Source: Streptomyces sp. (GTDB taxonomy: Bacteria; Actinomycetota; Actinomycetes; Streptomycetales; Streptomycetaceae). From it: a stretch of 38,363 bases of DNA. The notes beneath the pieces were generated by a model. It searched no databases. It was not told where the DNA came from and was given only the letters and a program-made list of their open reading frames with translations. Numbering within the stretch: the first letter of the stretch is position 1; every line of letters begins with the position of its first letter. The DNA lies in assembly GCF_019510245.1 (NCBI RefSeq), contig NZ_JAEKKT010000184.1:1-38363 (forward strand), read 5' to 3'. Shown in pieces: positions 15,559 to 23,778 of the stretch. The position numbers were made by a program, and so were the translations under genes.

Positions 15559-17243
15559 TCCCCCAGGTGCGTCGGCGCGAACATCCGCAGCAGGGCGGGG
15601 AGTACGACGACCGAGGGGCCGGGGGCCGCGAACGCCTTCGCCAGGTCCGTCTCCAGGGTCTGCGGGGTCGTGCGGACCCCCGGCACCCCGAAGGACCCGG
15701 CCAGGGCGACGTAGTCGGGGCGGGACAGTTCCGTCGCCGTGGGCTCGCCGAAGGCGTCGGTCATGTACTCGCGGAGGATGCCGTAGCCGCCGTCGTCGAC
15801 GATCAGCCAGGTGACCGGGAGGTCGTGCTGGCGTGCCGTCGCCAACTCGGCGATGGAGTAGAGGGCGCCGCCGTCGCCGGAGACCGCGAGCACCGGGCGG
15901 GTCGGGTCGGCGGCGGCCGCGCCGAGGGCCGCCGGGAAGCCGTAGCCGAGGCCACCCGCGCCCTGGGCGGAGTGCATGAGGTTCGGGGCCTGGGCGTCGA
16001 ACGCCGACCAGGCCCAGTACGCCAGGATCGTCATGTCCCAGAAGGACGGGGAGCCGGCGGGCAGGGCCCGGCGGACCGACGCCAGCACGTCCTGTTCCAG
16101 GGTGAGTTCCTGGGCGGCGATGCGGTCGGAGACGCGCGAGAGCAGGTCGCGTACCCGGTCCGCCGCCTGGTCGTCCGCACGCGGGGTCACCGTCTCCAGG
16201 AGCGCCTGGAGGGCGAGCCGCGCGTCCGCGTGGATGCCCAGTGCCGGGTGGTTGGACTCCAGTTTGCCGAGGTCCGCCTCGATCTGGATCACCCGGCCGC
16301 GCGGCTTGAACGTGTGGTAGTTCGAGGAGAGTTCGCCCAGGCCCGAGCCGACCACGAGAAGGACGTCGGCGTCCTCCAGGAAGTCCGTGGTGTGGCGGTC
16401 CTCCAGCCAGGACTGGAGGGACAGGGGGTGGTGCCAGGGGAACGCGCCCTTGCCGCCGTAGGTGGTGACGACCGGAGCGTTCAGCGTCTCCGCCAGCTGC
16501 CGCAGCTTCCCCGCGGCGTCCGACCGTACGACCCCGCCGCCCGCGATGATCGCCGGGCGGGCCGCCCGGGACAGCAGGTCGGCCGCCACGGCGGTCAGTT
16601 CGGGACGCGGGGGGAGTTCCTCGGGCGCCGCGTCGACCGCCGTGACCACCGGGACCGAGGTCTCGGCGAGGAGGACGTCCTGCGGGATCTCCACCCAGAC
16701 CGGGCCGTGCGGGGCGGTCAGCGCCGACTTCCAGGCCGCCGCGATCGCGGACGGGATCTGCGACTGGGTGCGGACGGTGTGGACCGACTTCACCACGCCC
16801 CGGAAGGAGGCCGCCTGGTCCGGGAGTTCGTGCAGGTAGCCGTGGCGGCCGCCGCCGAGGCCCGCGGTGGGGATCTGGCTGCTGATCGCGAGGACCGGCG
16901 CGGAGGCGGAGGCCGCCTCGTGCAGCGCGGCGAGCGAGGTCAGCGCGCCGGGGCCGGTGGAGAGGAGGAGCGGGGCCGCCTCGCCGGTGACCCTGCCGTA
17001 CGCGTCCGCCGCGAAGCCCGCGTTGTTCTCCACCCGCAGGCCGACATAGCGCAGCGAGGAGCGGCGCAGGGCGTCGAACATGCCGAGCGCGTGCTGGCCG
17101 GGCAGCCCGAAGACGGTGGTCGCGCCGAGCCCGGCCAGGGTCTCCACGACCAGGTCCCCGCCGTTGCGGCCGGGGGGAGGGTTGAGCGCGGCCTCCGTCT
17201 GGGCGGGCGTCGGGCGGAGTACGAGGTCGTGGTCGTGGGTCAC
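15555..17243 (-). CDS. Thiamine diphosphate-dependent enzyme, acetolactate synthase-like
   Basis: A 562-residue three-domain ThDP enzyme. The N-terminal Pyr domain includes TTVFGLPGQHALGMFDAL and the cofactor-activating Glu in RVENNAGFAADAYGRVTG. A central domain and a PP domain follow, with the GDG...DD motif at about 455-485 (SGDGGALYSIAEL to VDDGGYG, with DD where NN is usual). It is related to acetolactate synthase and benzoylformate decarboxylase but lies apart from any ilvN/ilvC gene. Its GTG overlaps the agmatinase stop (GTGA), so it is translationally coupled to that gene. The context suggests a step in breakdown of guanidino or amino-acid derived keto acids rather than branched-chain amino acid synthesis. 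Substrate unknown. Confidence 0.87.
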   Translation of the reverse strand: MTHDHDLVLRPTPAQTEAALNPPPGRNGGDLVVETLAGLGATTVFGLPGQHALGMFDALRRSSLRYVGLRVENNAGFAADAYGRVTGEAAPLLLSTGPGALTSLAALHEAASASAPVLAISSQIPTAGLGGGRHGYLHELPDQAASFRGVVKSVHTVRTQSQIPSAIAAAWKSALTAPHGPVWVEIPQDVLLAETSVPVVTAVDAAPEELPPRPELTAVAADLLSRAARPAIIAGGGVVRSDAAGKLRQLAETLNAPVVTTYGGKGAFPWHHPLSLQSWLEDRHTTDFLEDADVLLVVGSGLGELSSNYHTFKPRGRVIQIEADLGKLESNHPALGIHADARLALQALLETVTPRADDQAADRVRDLLSRVSDRIAAQELTLEQDVLASVRRALPAGSPSFWDMTILAYWAWSAFDAQAPNLMHSAQGAGGLGYGFPAALGAAAADPTRPVLAVSGDGGALYSIAELATARQHDLPVTWLIVDDGGYGILREYMTDAFGEPTATELSRPDYVALAGSFGVPGVRTTPQTLETDLAKAFAAPGPSVVVLPALLRMFAPTHLGD

Positions 17244-18208
17244 TTCGCGCGCGCCTCGGCAATCTGTCGGGTCATGATCGTGGTCAGTTCGTACGCCGTG
17301 TGCGAGGCCGCCACCGAGGTGATCTCGGCGTGGTCGTACGCGGGGGCCACCTCGACGACGTCCGCCGAGACGAGGTGGCAGGAGGAGAGTCCGCGCAGGA
17401 TCTCCAGCAGTTCCCTGGAGGTCATACCACCCGCCTCGGGCGTGCCGGTGCCCGGGGCGTGCGCGGGGTCCAGACAGTCGATGTCGATCGAGATGTAGAG
17501 GGGACGGTCACCGATGCGCTGACGCAGCTGGTCGGCCACCTCGTCGGCGCCCCGGCGGTAGATGTCCGCGGAGGTCACGATGCCGAAGCCCATCTTCTCG
17601 TCGTCGGTGAGGTCCTGCTTGCCGTAGAGGGGGCCGCGGGTGCCGACGTGCGAGAGGGCCGAGGTGTCGAGGATGCCCTCCTCCACGGCCCGGCGGAACG
17701 GGGTGCCGTGCGTGTACTCGGCGCCGAAGTAGGTGTCCCAGGTGTCCAGGTGGGCGTCGAAGTGGAGGAGCGCGACCGGGCCGTGCCGCTTCGCGACCGA
17801 CCGGAGCAGGGGCAGGGCGATGGTGTGGTCGCCGCCCAGGGTCATCAGGCGGGCGCCGGTGCCGAGGAGGTCGTCGGCGGCGGCCTCGATCGTCTCGACC
17901 GCCTCGTTGATGTGGAAGGGGTTGACGGCGATGTCACCGCCGTCCGCGACCTGGGCGAGGGCGAAGGGAGACGCGTCCTGCGCCGGGTTGTAGGGGCGCA
18001 GCAGCCGGGACGCCTCGCGGATGGCGTTGCCGCCGAAGCGGGCGCCGGGCCGGTACGAGACGCCCGAGTCGAACGGCACGCCCACCACCGCGACGTCGGC
18101 GCGGCCGACCTCGTCGAGGCGGGGCAGCCGGGCGAAGGTCGCGGGACCGGCGTACCGCGGTACACGGGAGGAGTCGACGGGGCCGCGGGGCGTCTCGTTG
18201 CTGCTCAT
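17240..18208 (-). CDS. speB: Agmatinase-family ureohydrolase
   Basis: A 322-residue Mn-dependent ureohydrolase that removes urea from agmatine or a related guanidino compound. Metal ligands are visible: GGDHT (125-129), DAHLD (151-155) and the second cluster SIDIDCLDPAHAPGTGTPE, followed by GGMTSREL. The length is that of bacterial SpeB. Agmatinase, guanidinobutyrase and guanidinopropionase cannot be told apart safely by eye. The neighbouring Na+/solute symporter and TPP enzyme suggest uptake and catabolism of a guanidino substrate. It lies 67 bases after the symporter, in the same direction, and overlaps the next gene by GTGA. Confidence 0.9.
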   Translation of the reverse strand: MSSNETPRGPVDSSRVPRYAGPATFARLPRLDEVGRADVAVVGVPFDSGVSYRPGARFGGNAIREASRLLRPYNPAQDASPFALAQVADGGDIAVNPFHINEAVETIEAAADDLLGTGARLMTLGGDHTIALPLLRSVAKRHGPVALLHFDAHLDTWDTYFGAEYTHGTPFRRAVEEGILDTSALSHVGTRGPLYGKQDLTDDEKMGFGIVTSADIYRRGADEVADQLRQRIGDRPLYISIDIDCLDPAHAPGTGTPEAGGMTSRELLEILRGLSSCHLVSADVVEVAPAYDHAEITSVAASHTAYELTTIMTRQIAEARAK

Positions 18209-18275
18209 GAGGGTGCTGCCTTCTTCCTACGCTTCGTCGCGTACGTACCGCTATGCACTGCTTCCGGCTACGACT

Positions 18276-19739
18276 CTACTGGTGGGCCGGGACCGGTTCG
18301 GACACGAGTTCGGGGGCGCCCCGGCCCGCGAGCCGCTCCCGCCAGTTCGCCAGCACGGCCGCGTCGGTGGGCCTGGTGGCCAGGGAGACGGCGACGTAGG
18401 CGACGAGGGAGGAGAGGAGGCCGTAGTAGACGGGTTCGTTGGCGAGGATGCCGTAGCCCGCCATCAGGCCGATCACCGCGAGGCCGCCCACGGTCACGGC
18501 GGCGAGGGCGCCCTGGACCGTGCCGCGCTTCCACAGCAGCCCGCCGAGGATCGGGACGAGGAGGCCGCCGACGAGCAGGTTGTACGCCACGGTCAGCGCC
18601 TCGACCACGTCGTTGAGGGCGATGGCCGTGCCGATCACCCCGACACCCATGACGAGGATGAAGACCCGGTTGCCCCGCACCTCGTCGTGCTCCCGTTCAC
18701 CGGAACCGGCCCGCCCCCGCAGCCGCGACCAGATGTCGTTGTTGGCGACGGTCGCGCAGGCGATCAGCGCGCCGGAGGAGGTCGACATCACGGCCGCGAG
18801 CGCGGCGGCCAGCACCAGCCCCCGGACGCCGACGGGGAGTTCGTCCTTGACGATGGTCGCGAAGGCGTCGTCCGGGCTGCCGAGCTTCGGGTACAGCACC
18901 TTGGCCGCCGTCCCGATCACCGCACCGGCAAGGGCGTACACCAGGCAGTACGTGCCGGCCACCGTGCCGCCCCACTTCGCCGTCCGGTCGCCGCGCGCGG
19001 TGAACACGCGCTGCCAGATGTCCTGGCCGATGAGCATGCCGAACGTGTAGATGAGGACGTAGGTGAAGATGGTCTCGCCGCCGATGCCCAGCGGGTCGAA
19101 GTACGTCGTCGGCAGCTTCGCCTTCATCTCGCTGAAGCCGCCCGCCTTCACGACGGCGATGGGGAGCAGGAGCAGCAGCACGCCGATCGTCTTCACCACG
19201 AACTGGACCATGTCCGTCAGCGTGATCGACCACATGCCGCCGAGCGTCGAGTAGGCGACGACGATCGAGCCGCCGATGACGATCGCGACGGTCCGGTTCA
19301 TGTCGAAGAGGACGTCGAAGATCGTGGCGTAGGCGATGGTCGAGGTGACGGCGAGCATGAGCGTGTACGCCCACATGACCACGCCGGATATGACGCCGGC
19401 CCGGCCGCCGTACCGCAGATCCAGCATCTCGGAGACCGTGTAGACCTTGAGGCGGGCGATCCGGGCCGAGAAGAAGACCGACAGCGCGAGCAGCCCGAGC
19501 CCGATCGTGAAGACCATCCACGCGCCGGACAGCCCGTACTGGTACCCCAGTCCCACGCCGCCGATGGTGGACGCGCCGCCGAGGACGATCGCGGCCATGG
19601 TGCCGGAGTACATGGCGGGCCCGAGCCGGCGCCCGGCGACCAGGAAGTCGCTCTTCGACCTGGCACGGCGCATGCCCCACCAGCCCATGGCCAGCATGCC
19701 GGCCAGGTACAGGACGATCACGGTGTAGTCGACGGCCAC
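18276..19739 (-). CDS. Sodium:solute symporter (SSS family)
   Basis: 487 residues with about 13 membrane segments. SSS-family features are the N-terminal YLAGMLAMGWWG, the segment KSDFLVAGRRLGP, ASTIGGVGLGYQYGLSGAW and the Na+-site region AALAAVMSTSSGALI. It is a plasma-membrane importer driven by Na+; family substrates include proline, pantothenate and other small solutes. Being first in the operon before the ureohydrolase and TPP enzyme, it probably imports their substrate. The start is GTG 19739, with AAGGAGG six bases upstream. It is divergent from the PucR-type regulator. Confidence 0.9.
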   Translation of the reverse strand: MAVDYTVIVLYLAGMLAMGWWGMRRARSKSDFLVAGRRLGPAMYSGTMAAIVLGGASTIGGVGLGYQYGLSGAWMVFTIGLGLLALSVFFSARIARLKVYTVSEMLDLRYGGRAGVISGVVMWAYTLMLAVTSTIAYATIFDVLFDMNRTVAIVIGGSIVVAYSTLGGMWSITLTDMVQFVVKTIGVLLLLLPIAVVKAGGFSEMKAKLPTTYFDPLGIGGETIFTYVLIYTFGMLIGQDIWQRVFTARGDRTAKWGGTVAGTYCLVYALAGAVIGTAAKVLYPKLGSPDDAFATIVKDELPVGVRGLVLAAALAAVMSTSSGALIACATVANNDIWSRLRGRAGSGEREHDEVRGNRVFILVMGVGVIGTAIALNDVVEALTVAYNLLVGGLLVPILGGLLWKRGTVQGALAAVTVGGLAVIGLMAGYGILANEPVYYGLLSSLVAYVAVSLATRPTDAAVLANWRERLAGRGAPELVSEPVPAHQ

Positions 19740-19862
19740 AGGGCCCTCCTTCGGTGGGGTCTCGCCGGTGGGTGACGTGCATCGACACTAGGTGGCCGGA
19801 AAGCGACTGCGAAGTGTACGTTTCATCCATTCGAGCCGTACGGGACAGAGGAAACGCACACC
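19740..19862. promoter_or_regulatory. Divergent promoter region of symporter operon and PucR gene
   Basis: These 123 bases separate the symporter start (GTG 19739, -) from the regulator start (ATG 19863, +), with Shine-Dalgarno sequences at both ends (AAGGAGG on the minus strand, GAGGAAA on the plus strand). PucR-type regulators commonly act on adjacent divergent operons. No convincing dyad could be singled out by eye. Confidence 0.5.
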
Positions 19863-21389
19863 ATGCCGGACCCCACGGTTCCCCCCACGCCCCCCGTGCC
19901 CCTCGCCGCCCTCCTGGCCCGCGAGGACCTCGCCCTGCGCCAGATCGCCGGACCGTCCGGCCCCTCCCTCGTCGTCCACGCGGCGCACACCTCGGAGATG
20001 GCCGACCCGTACCCGTACCTGCTGGGCGGCGAGCTGCTGCTGACGGCCGGGGTGCACGTCCCGGACGCGGCGGGCTCGGGCACATACTTCGACGACTACG
20101 TCTCCCGGATCGTCGCGGCGGGCGGCGCCGCCCTCGGCTTCGGGCTGGCCCCCGTGCACGACACGGTCCCGCGCGCCCTGATCGAGGCCTGCGACAGCCA
20201 CGGCCTGCCGCTCGTCGAGGTCCCGCCGCAGACCCCCTTCACCGCCGTCGCCCGCGCGGTCTGGCAGCTGCTGGCCCAGGCCCGCCTGGCCGAGCTGCGC
20301 CGCGTCACGGAGGCCCAGCAGAGCCTGGCCGCCGCCGCGGCCCGCCCCGACCCGGTGCCGTCGGTCCTGCGGCAGCTGGCCCAGCGGTTGGGCGGCTGGA
20401 CGGCCCTGTACGGCCCGGAGGGCACGGAGATCGCCTCGGCGGGCCGGCGGCCGGTGGCACCGCTGACCGCCGCCCTGGCCGAGCTCGCGGAGGTGGTACG
20501 CCCGTCCGGCCCCGGCACCCCCACCTCCGCCACCCACGCCACCGTCGGCACCCACCTCGCGGCCTACACCCTCAGCACCGGCTTCGCACTCGGCGTGGCC
20601 ACCCCGACCCGCGAACCGGGCGACCACACCATCGCCTCGGTGGCCACGGTCCTGCTCACCCTCCTCACCGGCGAACAGCAGAGCGGCTCGGGCGCGGCCC
20701 GTACGTCAGCACTCGTACGACTCCTGCTGGGCGGTACGGCGGAGGAGGTGGCGCCCCTGCTGGGCGGACGGGACAGCTGGTTCGTCATACATGCCTGCCC
20801 GAACGGCCAACGCGACCGTGCCAACCTTCTTTCAGGGGCGCGGCGAACTGCGCGACCAGCCCCCGCGCACCCGCAGCCGCCCGACCTCCTGGCCGCCACC
20901 GCTCTGGGCGCCGCACTCGGCTCGCCCCTCATCGACCCCGTAGGGGACATCGTCCAAATCCTGGTCCCCGCCGACCGGACACCTCAGCCGCAGCCCGGCT
21001 GGACCCTCGGCGTCAGCGCCCTTGCACCCTCGCACCAGCTGGCCCTCGCCGACACCCAAGCGGCCCGCGCCCTCGCCCGCGCCCGGGCGACCCGCACCCC
21101 CCTCGTCCGCCACCGCACCCGCCCCGCCCTCGACGACCTCGTTCCGGAGGAAGAGGCGCAGGCCCACGCCCGTGCCCTCCTCGCCCCCCTCGCGGAGCAC
21201 CCCGCCCTCGTCGACACCCTGCGCACCTGGCTGTCGCTGCACGGCAGTTGGGACCGTACGGCGGTCGCCCTGTCCGTCCACCGCAACACCGTGCGGCAGC
21301 GCATCGCCCGCTCCGCGGAGCTCCTGGGCGCCGAACTCGACGATCCCGACGTACGGATGGAGCTGTGGTTCGCCCTCCGGCAGGAGTGA
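19863..21389 (+). CDS. PucR-family transcriptional regulator
   Basis: 508 residues. The N-terminal PucR sensory domain (about 12-130) contains LLTAGVHVPDAAGSGTYFDDYV, in part LGGELLLTAG, and a VAAGGAALGFGL segment. A GGDEF-like/CdaR middle region follows, and a C-terminal PucR helix-turn-helix (about 452-505) contains WDRTAVALSVHRNTVRQRIA. It probably senses the catabolic substrate and controls the divergent symporter/ureohydrolase/TPP operon. Oddity: residues about 323-341 (SGARRTARPAPAHPQPPD) are encoded by a sequence resembling a dispersed Streptomyces repeat, in place of ordinary family sequence. The frame remains open, so the protein is probably still made. Confidence 0.88.
   Translation: MPDPTVPPTPPVPLAALLAREDLALRQIAGPSGPSLVVHAAHTSEMADPYPYLLGGELLLTAGVHVPDAAGSGTYFDDYVSRIVAAGGAALGFGLAPVHDTVPRALIEACDSHGLPLVEVPPQTPFTAVARAVWQLLAQARLAELRRVTEAQQSLAAAAARPDPVPSVLRQLAQRLGGWTALYGPEGTEIASAGRRPVAPLTAALAELAEVVRPSGPGTPTSATHATVGTHLAAYTLSTGFALGVATPTREPGDHTIASVATVLLTLLTGEQQSGSGAARTSALVRLLLGGTAEEVAPLLGGRDSWFVIHACPNGQRDRANLLSGARRTARPAPAHPQPPDLLAATALGAALGSPLIDPVGDIVQILVPADRTPQPQPGWTLGVSALAPSHQLALADTQAARALARARATRTPLVRHRTRPALDDLVPEEEAQAHARALLAPLAEHPALVDTLRTWLSLHGSWDRTAVALSVHRNTVRQRIARSAELLGAELDDPDVRMELWFALRQE
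20831..20883 (+). repeat. Streptomyces dispersed repeat embedded in a coding frame
   Basis: The segment containing AGGGGCGCGGCGAACTGCGC and then CGACCAGCCCCCGCGCACCC matches, from memory, a short element found in many copies between genes of Streptomyces (consensus AGGGGCGCGGGGAACTGCGC followed by GACnAGCCCCC). Here it lies inside the PucR gene and is read in frame as a Pro/Ala/Arg-rich insert. Copy number in this genome cannot be checked from one window. Confidence 0.55.
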
Positions 21390-21454
21390 GTGACGCACGT
21401 CCCAGCGGGCGATACGCAGGGCGAACGCCCAGCGCCCTGCCTCACAATGGAGCC

Positions 21455-22243
21455 ATGCCGATACCCGGGACGCCCAGCCGCGCCGAGCTCGTAGAGCACC
21501 TTGTGAAGACCCGTATCGCGGGCGACGTCGCCACCCCCCGCGAGAACAACCTGCTCCACTACCGCAAGCTGGCCAACGGCGAGCGCAACTGGTGGCTGGG
21601 ACTGGAACTCGGCGACCGCTGGACCGACGAGCAGGACGTGCTGGCCGTGATGGCCGAGCGGGTCGGGGTGAACGACGACCCCGAGTACCGGTACGGCCAG
21701 GACACCATCGACCCCGAGCTGACCGTGGACGGCCTGGACCGGCTGGCGGCGCGGCTGCGCAAGGCGGCCGAGGGGCGGCAGCGGGTGCTGTTCGCGACGG
21801 GTCACCCGGGCGGCCTGCTGGACGTGCACCGGGCGACGGCGGCCGCGCTGCGCACCGCCGGCTGCGAGATCGTGGTGATCCCGGACGGGCTGCAGACGGA
21901 CGAGGGGTACGTCATGCAGTTCGCCGACGTGGCCGTCCTCGAACACGGGGCGACACTGTGGCACACGCACTCCGGGGAGCCGATGAAGGCCATCCTGGGC
22001 GGCCTGGAGCGCGAGGGGCGGCCGCGGCCCGACCTGGTCGTCGCCGACCACGGCTGGGCCGGCTACGCGGCGCAGGTGGGCCTGGACTCGGTCGGATACG
22101 CGGACTGCAACGATCCGGCGCTGTTCCTCGCCGAGGCGGAGGGCACCCTCCAGGTGGCCGTACCGCTCGACGACCATGTGCTCAGCCCGCGGTACTACGA
22201 TCCGGTGACCGCGTACCTGCTGGCCGGGGCGGGACTGGCCTGA
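21455..22243 (+). CDS. Conserved actinobacterial putative phosphatase
   Basis: A 262-residue soluble protein beginning MPIPGTPSRAELVEHLVKTR. Conserved stretches include NNLLHYRKLANGERNWWLGL, RVLFATGHPGGLLDVHRATA and the block VVADHGWAGYAAQVGLDS. Near-identical proteins are routinely labelled phosphatase in Streptomyces genomes, but no HAD, PHP or calcineurin motif is obvious, so the biochemical label is weak. His and Asp residues in GHPGG, WHTHSGEP and DHGW are candidate catalytic or metal positions. The start is ATG 21455, preceded by AATGGAGCC. It lies 65 bases after the PucR gene on the same strand and ends at a hairpin. Confidence 0.75.
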   Translation: MPIPGTPSRAELVEHLVKTRIAGDVATPRENNLLHYRKLANGERNWWLGLELGDRWTDEQDVLAVMAERVGVNDDPEYRYGQDTIDPELTVDGLDRLAARLRKAAEGRQRVLFATGHPGGLLDVHRATAAALRTAGCEIVVIPDGLQTDEGYVMQFADVAVLEHGATLWHTHSGEPMKAILGGLEREGRPRPDLVVADHGWAGYAAQVGLDSVGYADCNDPALFLAEAEGTLQVAVPLDDHVLSPRYYDPVTAYLLAGAGLA

Positions 22244-22248
22244 CCTGC

Positions 22249-22284
22249 CGATGTGCGGCCCCCGGCAGCGGGAGCCGCACATCG
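22249..22284 (+). terminator. Hairpin terminator
   Basis: CGATGTGCGGC (22249-22259) pairs with GCCGCACATCG (22274-22284), and the interior CCCCG/CGGGA extends the stem. It lies 5 bases after the putative phosphatase stop. No U-tract. Confidence 0.75.
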
Positions 22285-22343
22285 TGATGTGGCCCTAAAC
22301 CCTGGATGAGACCCTGGACGGCTGGTCTGCGGTCGCTGGTCGC

Positions 22344-22673
22344 TCAGAACCCCAGGCCGCCGAAGCCGAAGCCGCCGTAGCCGAGGCCGCCGAAGCCGGC
22401 GACACCGACGGTGGGCACGACCACTACGGGGACGACGGCGACGGTGGCGGGGTAGTACCCGTATCCGTAGCTTCCGTATCCGTAGCGGCAGTTGTTGAAC
22501 CCGCCCCGGTAGCCGTTGCAGCCGCCGAAGCCGCCGCCACCGGTGACGATGGACTGGTGAGTGGAGGCGGGGGCCGCCGAGGCGGTGCCCGCGGCGCCGA
22601 TCGCGGCTCCACCGGCCAGCAGCAGGCCGGCGGCGGATATCGCGGCGATGCGCCTCGCGCGCTGTACTCGCAT
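22344..22673 (-). CDS. Small exported Gly/Tyr/Val-rich protein
   Basis: 109 residues. The signal peptide MRVQRARRIAAISAAGLLLA ends near GTASAAPA. The mature part is low complexity: GGGGFGGCNGYRGGFNNCRY, a GYGSYGYGYY stretch, a hydrophobic VAVVPVVVVPTVGVAG run, and a terminal GFGGLGYGGFGFGGLGF. Two cysteines (GCNGYRGGFNNC) may form a disulfide. No known family; a surface or structural peptide is a guess. ATG 22673 has AAAGG eight bases upstream and starts the signal peptide. A tandem 16-bp repeat lies just upstream (22698-22729). Confidence 0.75.
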   Translation of the reverse strand: MRVQRARRIAAISAAGLLLAGGAAIGAAGTASAAPASTHQSIVTGGGGFGGCNGYRGGFNNCRYGYGSYGYGYYPATVAVVPVVVVPTVGVAGFGGLGYGGFGFGGLGF

Positions 22674-22697
22674 GGGAAATACCTTTCTGCCGGACTC

Positions 22698-22729
22698 ACG
22701 TCCGCTACGCGGCACGTCCGCTATGCGGC
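22698..22729. repeat. Tandem 16-bp repeat upstream of small exported protein
   Basis: ACGTCCGCTACGCGGC (22698-22713) is followed immediately by ACGTCCGCTATGCGGC (22714-22729), 15/16 identical. Each unit carries a CCGC-N3-GCGG dyad. They lie 25-56 bases before the start of the minus-strand gene at 22673, the right distance for paired operator sites overlapping its promoter. Confidence 0.6.
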
Positions 22730-22797
22730 ACATGCACTAGTGCGGCATTTCACTCATAGAGCTTAATTCCGGATAAAGGCGACGGCACGTCGGGCGA

Positions 22798-23769
22798 TCA
22801 CCGCTCGTGATCCCCGGAGCTCACCGGCCCCGGAGTGGGGTCCAGATACACCCGGCCGATCGCGGGGAACGCGGCCCGCAGCCGCTGCTCGGCCCGCTCG
22901 CAGGCCCACTCGATCTCGGCCGCCGTGGACACGTCCCGGAAGTCCACCTTGGCGGCGACCAGTGCCTCGTCCGGGCCCTGCACCAGCGTGGTCAGCTCCA
23001 GTACGGCGACGATGTGCTCGGAGTCCAGCAGCTCGGCGCGGATCCGCTCCCGCACGGGCTTCGGCAGCGGCCGCCCGATGAGCAGCTCGGCGTTCGACCG
23101 GCCCAGCACCCAGGCGACGTACAGCAGGAGCACGCCGATGAGGAGGGAGGCGAGGCCGTCCCAGACGCCGGAGCCGGTGAGCTGGCCGCCGAGCAGGCCG
23201 CCGGCCGCGAGCACCAGCCCGACGAGCGCGGCCGAGTCCTCCATCACCACGGCCTTCACGGCGGTGTCCGGGGTGTGCCGCAGGTACAGCCTGAACGGCG
23301 CCCTGAAGCGGGCCGCCTCCCCGCGCGCCTGCCTGAGGCCCGTGCGCAGCGAGAAGCCCTCCAGTACGAACGCGACGACGAGCACGACGTACGACACCAG
23401 CGGGTCGCCCGGCTTCTCCCCCACCGCCAGGGTGTGGATGCCGTCGTAGAGGGAGAAGACCGCGCCGCCGACGAAGGTGGCGACGGCGGCGAGCATGGCC
23501 CAGATGTACCGCTCGGGGCCGTAGCCCAGCGGGTGCTCCTCGTCGGCCGGCTTCCCGCTGCGCTTGAGGGCGGTGAGGAGGAGCAGCTCGGTGACGGTGT
23601 CGGCGACCGAGTGCGCCGCCTCGGAGAGCATCGCGCTGGAGCCGCTGAGGACTCCGGCGACCGCCTTGGCGAGCGCGATCCCGAGGTTGGCGACGGCGGC
23701 GACGATCACCGTCATGGTGCTCTCGCCGCCGCCGTGCGGGGTCTGTCCGGGGTGTTCGCCGTGGGCCAT
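22798..23769 (-). CDS. Cation diffusion facilitator (CDF) metal transporter
   Basis: 323 residues with six predicted membrane helices and a C-terminal cytoplasmic domain. TM2 carries the CDF metal site in SEAAHSVADTVTE (H53, D57). In the second site helix the usual HxxxD appears as VVMEDSAALVG (E177, D178), as in ZnT9-like members. The product is expected to export Zn2+ or another divalent metal, or to act as a ZnT9-type antiporter. It starts 9 bases after the stop of the thioesterase gene with only a weak Shine-Dalgarno, so translational coupling is likely. Confidence 0.9.
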   Translation of the reverse strand: MAHGEHPGQTPHGGGESTMTVIVAAVANLGIALAKAVAGVLSGSSAMLSEAAHSVADTVTELLLLTALKRSGKPADEEHPLGYGPERYIWAMLAAVATFVGGAVFSLYDGIHTLAVGEKPGDPLVSYVVLVVAFVLEGFSLRTGLRQARGEAARFRAPFRLYLRHTPDTAVKAVVMEDSAALVGLVLAAGGLLGGQLTGSGVWDGLASLLIGVLLLYVAWVLGRSNAELLIGRPLPKPVRERIRAELLDSEHIVAVLELTTLVQGPDEALVAAKVDFRDVSTAAEIEWACERAEQRLRAAFPAIGRVYLDPTPGPVSSGDHER

Positions 23770-23778
23770 GCCCCAGTT

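Noticed and set aside
15555..17243. Calling the TPP enzyme IlvB (biosynthetic acetolactate synthase).
   Set aside because: No small subunit or ilv genes nearby, and it is coupled to a ureohydrolase in a catabolic-looking operon.
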